Source: Loxodes magnus
Lineage: Eukaryota > Ciliophora > Karyorelictea > Loxodida > Loxodidae
NCBI GenBank assembly: GCA_946699065.1
Contig: CAMPDV010000188.1
Location: 124,001 to 188,000, forward strand
Reading direction: 5' to 3'
Length of the DNA stretch: 64,000 nucleotides
Position 1 is the first letter of the stretch; each line of letters begins with the position of its first letter. Positions 58,194 through 64,000 of the stretch are shown here, piece by piece. A program made the translations under genes and the position numbers. The notes below the pieces were generated by a model. That model searched no databases. It was not told the origin of the DNA and saw nothing but the letters and a program-made list of their open reading frames with translations.

Positions 58194-61100
58194 ATGCTTT
58201 CTTATGAAGTGAATAACACTTAACTTTTAACTTTTATTTGGCTATTTGTTTGTTTTATTATCTCCTTTTCCCAAGGATCTAATCTTACCAACTTTAGATG
58301 AAATTAAATCAATCCTAGTTTTAGAGAGACTTTAGACTGTGGAAATTATTGTAACTCTTGCTTCTAAGGTTCTGATCCTAGCTGAAAAAGATGTTATGAT
58401 TGTAAATCCTGGTAAGATGATTAAGGCTAATGACAAGCTTATTATAAAATAGTAAAGACTTCTTGGTGTGTAGAGGAATGTCCACCTGGATATTAGAAAG
58501 TGTTTGATTACGAAAATTCTTTGTGTGACTAGATTAATAAAGATCCTACTACTTTAAGTAGCCCTTAAATCATCTACGTTGCTTCTAATCAAAGTTATGA
58601 ATTCGATCCTTTAAATGAAAACTGGCCTAAATATAAAGAAAATGGATCTCCTCTTAGACCTTATACTCATATATAAAACGCTTTAGTGGAAGGAATTTTA
58701 TTTAAGTATGTTTTAATAGTTTTATCAGCTTCAGATGGACATATTGAAGAGCATTCTTTTAGTAGAGTTATTACTTAAGACTTATTCTTTACCTACCAAG
58801 ACTCTAATATTATTCAGCTTGTTTCAACTAATGCTAATAATATAGCCATCTAACCCTTTTATTGCTCCTAAAAAAACTAAAGTTAAGAATATAGTGAAGA
58901 TATAAAATGTGCAAGGAATGAAAAGTAGAGAGTGTAGATAAATCTGCTAAACATAAAGCAATCATTAAAGATATTTTACTTTGAATTTTTCTATCTTTAC
59001 AACTTAATAATAAATGCCTAATAAAGCTCTGATTTAGATAACATTTATGACTGTGACTTTAAACTTAACTAAGCTGCTTGCAGTTTCTGTCCAAATTTTA
59101 ACCCTTAGAATTATTTAGAGGACGAATATGGAATTAAATGATCAAATAATGATTTTCCTTACCTTAAAAGCTGTATAGGAGATTTAAGTCAAAACAACCA
59201 CTACAGCGTAGTCCCTTTTTATTTTAAGAAGGTTTAATAAATAGTTTTTGAAGGAGTTTAGTTTATCTAAATAAGAAGGAAATGAAAATATTTCCTCTAA
59301 ATGCTGGATAGTGATAATATCCTATTTAATAGCTGCTAGTTCTATTTAATAGAAGCTAGTTATTTTATTTATACTAGCTAATAATAGTCAAGCAATCAAA
59401 TCTTAAAACTAAATTATACTGATATATCGGGATTTGGATAAGGACATAGTTCTTATTTAAATACTAACCAGTTCAAATTCCAAAGACAAGGAGTGTTTCT
59501 ACATAGCTCATAAACAAGTACAGTTGTATTAGAGAATCTAAAACTTAGCAATAATTTCAATTCTCTTAGTTTATTCTATATCTTCAATTCCACTAGCATA
59601 ATAGTCAAGCAATGCATTTTTGAGTATAATTATGCAGAAGATTCTTTAGTTTACATCTATCAGCCATAGTCTCCTTAATAAATTTAAGTGAATGTAGATA
59701 TTTAAAGAACTATTATAAGATATAATACATGCTAGAAAAGATTCCTAATGTTTGACTTGACTGAAAGCTATTACGAAATTAAAATAGACAACTGTTTATT
59801 TTCCCATAATGTAGGCTCTAAAGCTACATATGCCATTATATAAATATTTTCATGGTAATTAATTCCACCGGATTAAGAAAATAACCTTTGAACTAACTGT
59901 TCATTGATGAATAATATAATAGAATATGATTATATATATAACTGGATTTCTCCCTTAAAAGTATATAACTTAAACTTAATCAATAATACCTTCTTTAATG
60001 TTAGGCATTACAACTTTGATGCTATTTTAAAATACTCTTGCCTTTATTAAGTAGGTGTGTTTGGGCTAGATTTACCATTTAAGTAGTGAATGCTTTCTAG
60101 AAATTACTATCTTCCTGATTATAGTGCTCTAATGTAAAAAGCCTATTAAGACATAAACGTCCCTAAAAATCTCTAAGATTTTCCAAATCTAATAGCTTTT
60201 GCAGATCTGTTATCTGACCCAAATAAAATGTCATACAATTTCCTCGACTAGATATATATTGACTATAATGACATGCAATAGAATGAATTTGATAGCTATT
60301 TTCTAATAGTATAAGTAAGAATATTCATTATTACAAACTCTATTATAAGTAAAAATAAATCTCCTGTCTACCCTTTGACCTTTCTATGAGTGTCTGAGTA
60401 TTTAGAGTTTGATAACTTAACTGTGAGTGGAAATGAAGTAGATAACTTATACTACTAAAATGAGATAATCGGCATTTGATAGCAGTATGATTATTTAAAA
60501 GTTGTTATAAAAAATGCTTTGATTGAAAATACTGAAGCGTAGTACATCATTCATATAGATGCTTAACAAATTGAATTAGAATCTTGTATATTTAAAAATC
60601 TTAAGGCTTCTTATACTTTATTTATAAGAAATAGTGTTTACATGCCTAGTCAAAATTTAAAAATAGCTAGATCTAGTTTTTAGAATTAAAAGGAAGGCTT
60701 TTACATTATAAGAAAATATTATGATTAGTAAATAGATTTTTACTTAGATATATAGGATACGCTATTTGAGGGAATAGATAATAAGATACAAGATATGGTG
60801 CATGTAGATTTTGGTATTAATATTGCCAAAACTATATTCAAGAATATTACTATTAGAAACTTCTAGACTAAATCTATTTTAATATACCTTGGTTAAGCCA
60901 ATAATATTTAATTTCAAAACGTTACCATCTATAATAATTCTAATATAGGAAACGCTGTTAACTCTGGTATTTTAGTAGTTGACTTATTACTAGACAAGCA
61001 ACCAGTGTTTAATGATGTTCAGTTTATAAATAATAATCATAATTACTTGATTCTCATTTAGAAATCGGCATAAGAAGTGTATTTAAAGCTATAATAAATG

Positions 61101-64000
61101 AAGTTTTAGAATAATAAAGGAGACATTTACTTACCTTAGTTAACTAGCTTTAATATCTCTAATGTTAAGTTTTAAGATAATACTGGATCTTATGTAGTGG
61201 AATAAAGCGAAGATGTTTGAATAAGTGAAGTTACGTTCTATAGAAATAGAAACAATAACAAGAACTTCATTTAAATTAGCAACTTATATAGCAATCTAAG
61301 AGTACAAAATACTTACTTTATAGAAAACTAGTGTCTGCTATACTTAATCTCAGTGTCTAATAATTAAGGGTAGAACTAATAGAGTTAATGCTAGTTTATC
61401 AATAATACAGCTTAGTTAAATGAAGGAGGAGTGCTTCAAAGTAACTATATCAGCGAAGTAGAAGTATAAGACTGCTTATTCCAAGGTAATTCAAACAGTG
61501 GCTCTTCTGGAATGATAAGCTTGAAAGAAAGTGAGTTTAGATTGACAAATAACAGATTTAATAAGAATAGACACACTTAATAAAACTAAGCGCTTATTTC
61601 TATTAGCCTTAAAGAATAAACTTATAATCTCCTAGATAATAACTATTTCATAGAGAATGAAGGATTCTTAGTAATCTGCTCTTAATAACTAAAATTACTT
61701 TATGCCTAATATCCTAAAATAGACTCTTATTAGAATCTCTTCTGGAGAAATAAAGCGCTGCTCATATAAGTGTAGCAAGCAAATCTTTAAGTAAACATAA
61801 GTAATTTTAGTGAAAACTACGATTACTAGACAGCTTCTTCAGTTTTAAGTTTGCATGATTCATCTGCTAGTTTTATGGATTCAGAGTTCTCTAGCAACAT
61901 AGTAGCTGATGAGGAGAGTTAGCTAATGTACCTTGAGTATAAAGAAGGAAGTGGCATTAATCACGTAATAGATCTATGAAATGTAAAAGTTTATAATAAC
62001 ACAGCTAATAAATTCATGGCTTGCATTAATTTAGATACTAAGCAGAATAAAACTTTTATAGTGACTAGCAATTCCTTTGCTTTTAATAGCTAACTATTAC
62101 TACATATTCAAGGCTTTAACGTTTAGATCACTTCATCCTTATTTGATTCCAATGATCAAATCTTACTGCTTCAAGATTGTTATGCTTCGCTTACTAGTAA
62201 TCGCTTTCTTAATAACTAAGCTCATACAAGTCCTTTGCTTATCATGCTGAATCCTAATTAAGAAGGAACGATTCGTATACAGAAATGTGACTTTAAATAC
62301 AATAATGGAACTTATTTAATTCAAGTCTAAGCTAACAAATTCTAATCTAGACTATAGATCAACCAAACTAACTTCCTATATAATACAATTGCCTCATTCT
62401 GGATATAGAGCTACTATCTGGTATCCATTTAAAGTTCTTAAATAATTTCCAATTAGAATAAAATTGCCCAAATAGAAAATGGGTAAGTATAAGTTAGAAA
62501 TACAACAATAGCTTGGAATTACTACTAAGGCTAATTGATTTATATATCAGACACTTCTTAGACTTAACACATCTTAGAGGGTAATTTATTTTACCAAAAC
62601 ACTGCCTCGCTACTGATAAGTGCTTAGAACCTTAATTTATAGACTTAGACTTCTATTCTACTTAAGACTAATAAGTTCATTCAAAATAAAGCTTCTCTTG
62701 TGTAAACTTATTTGAGAGTCAATTATACCGATTACAGTTCTGAATATTTTACCAATGCATGTACTTTAAACTGTCTTAAGTTAGATGGATTCTTAACTCT
62801 AATAAGCTAAGCTAATTTTACTTTAAATAGCAACTAAGCGATTGGCAATTTAATTTCATCCTCCTTTCTAGAAATCTATTCAGAGATAAAGATTTAGAGC
62901 TCCTACTTTTAGCAAAATCAAGCTTTTTATATAATTTAAGTTAAAAGCAAGCAAAGAGATAACTTCAGCAGATGCTTATGCTTCAATAACTTATTCGTCA
63001 CTAACTCTAATTCCAACACTTTGATATCCATCACTGATTATGTTAACTACACTGAATTTGCTAATTAGTATTATGACAATACAGCTTCTTCATCTTTAAT
63101 TTAGATTAATTAAGCATCCAATGGATAAATTAATCTATCTACCTTTAAACAAAATGAAGCTAATTTTGGTTGTATAAGCTTGACATATTATGCGTTGACA
63201 CGTCTTTAGGATTGTGAGTTTTCATAAAACCGAGCAGTTCAAAAAGGGGGAGCTTTATACTAGAATTTCAATGCTCAGCTATATGTTACTAATTGCAACT
63301 TTTAGAATAATTTTGCCGAATAAGGAGGAGTTTTGTTTTCAACAGGTTATTCATTTGCTAAATTTGAAAGATCTAAATTTCTCAGCAATTTAAGCTAAAA
63401 AGGAGGATGCTTAGCAGTCTTTTCGGAATCTTGAATTTAGATAGTCAATGCTACATTCAAAAATAACCAAGCTTAGTAAGGGGGAGTAGTTTATCTTGCA
63501 ACGAATAGTATACTTCAAGTAGATGATATTTTCAGCCAGTACAATATTGCTTAGCATGGAGGAGTGATATATTCTACTTAAAGTGCTTTGCAAATATAAA
63601 ACTCTAAATTTACTGATAATAAAGACGAGCTTTATGGAACTATCATTTATGTAGTATTAAGCTAAGAAATTTAATACTAGAATAAAAAATGGAAAAACTT
63701 CATTCACAACAGTATCATCTATAGGAACTAAGCTTACGGAGGAATTATTTGAATGCTAGAGTCTAAGATAGAAATTGATGGCCTTATTATGTATGAAAAT
63801 GTTGCAGAATACAACTCACCTAGTATAATGGCTTTAATATCAGTTCTAGAAATTTATAATTCTCAATTTATGAATTAGAAAGGAGAAATAAGCGCCTTTT
63901 TAATTCTAACCTAAAACTCAACTGCATCTATATTCAATTCATAGTTCGAAGAAGGGTTTTCAAATACAGATGGCGCCGCAGTTAGTGTTTAAAATTCGGT
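58194..64000 (+). CDS. Giant beta-helix surface protein, third paralogue (3' truncated)
   Basis: At least 1935 residues from ATG 58194, one frame to the window edge. The N-terminus has a signal anchor/peptide (LLTFIWLFVCFIISFSQG), then a Cys-rich box (CGNYCNSCFQGSDPSWKRC, CPPGYQK) absent from copies A and B. A unique region of about 1000 residues is rich in NxT/NxS glycosylation sequons and beta-helix-like NCxFxxN turns. Toward the window end, typical GG repeats appear (FSQNRAVQKGGALYQNFN, NNQAQQGGVVYLA). Membrane segments are expected beyond 64000 by analogy with copy B. Several Trp codons are TGA (e.g. in SWKRC). It diverges from A/B too much to align at DNA level, so it is an old paralogue. 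Confidence 0.85.

Overview
The window looks like macronuclear or germline DNA of a ciliate in which all three standard stop codons are read as amino acids. Long reading frames make sense only if TAA and TAG are glutamine and TGA is tryptophan. The proof is internal: homologous element copies alternate TAG with CAG and TGA with TGG at the same residue. Introns with GT...AG ends appear very short (about 16-58 nt). This combination is known from karyorelicts such as Loxodes and from the heterotrich Condylostoma. Assignment to that kind of ciliate is inference, and no rRNA or tRNA gene was seen. Because almost any frame is open, openness alone is not evidence of coding here. I used motifs, residue diversity and comparison between copies.

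Layout. (1) 1-16757 and 34216-44243 are two copies (A and B) of one tandem duplication. Each carries a giant membrane protein gene (32396-38146 complete, 1-3931 truncated by the window edge), a small acidic protein gene on the minus strand (7164-7529, 40404-40769), a decayed gag-like element and a SINE. Further right, 20880-28600 (C) matches 46070-47260 (C') in the same order, so the duplicated unit is larger. Unit A has been expanded by retroelements and by a segment that also holds a zinc-finger/coiled-coil gene (10977-12323). (2) 17.5-28.1 kb is a retroelement nest: two broken LINEs, several gag-only elements with a CCHC knuckle, and two SINE families. (3) 28508-32223 holds two minus-strand, intron-containing genes, one with a degenerate EF-hand. 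They are divergent from giant gene B across a 173-bp spacer. (4) 47-58 kb is very AT-rich, with a gag-only element and three more copies of the small acidic protein. (5) 58194-64000 is a third, divergent giant membrane protein gene that runs off the window.

How it works together. The cell-surface gene family expands by tandem duplication, while a non-LTR retroelement community reshapes the locus. LINEs, SINEs and one gag-only subfamily end in a related 3' stem-loop, and LINE ORF1 shares its N-terminal peptide with the gag-only elements. This fits a shared mobilisation machinery. The duplicated copies provide filled and empty sites, and so give precise boundaries for several insertions.
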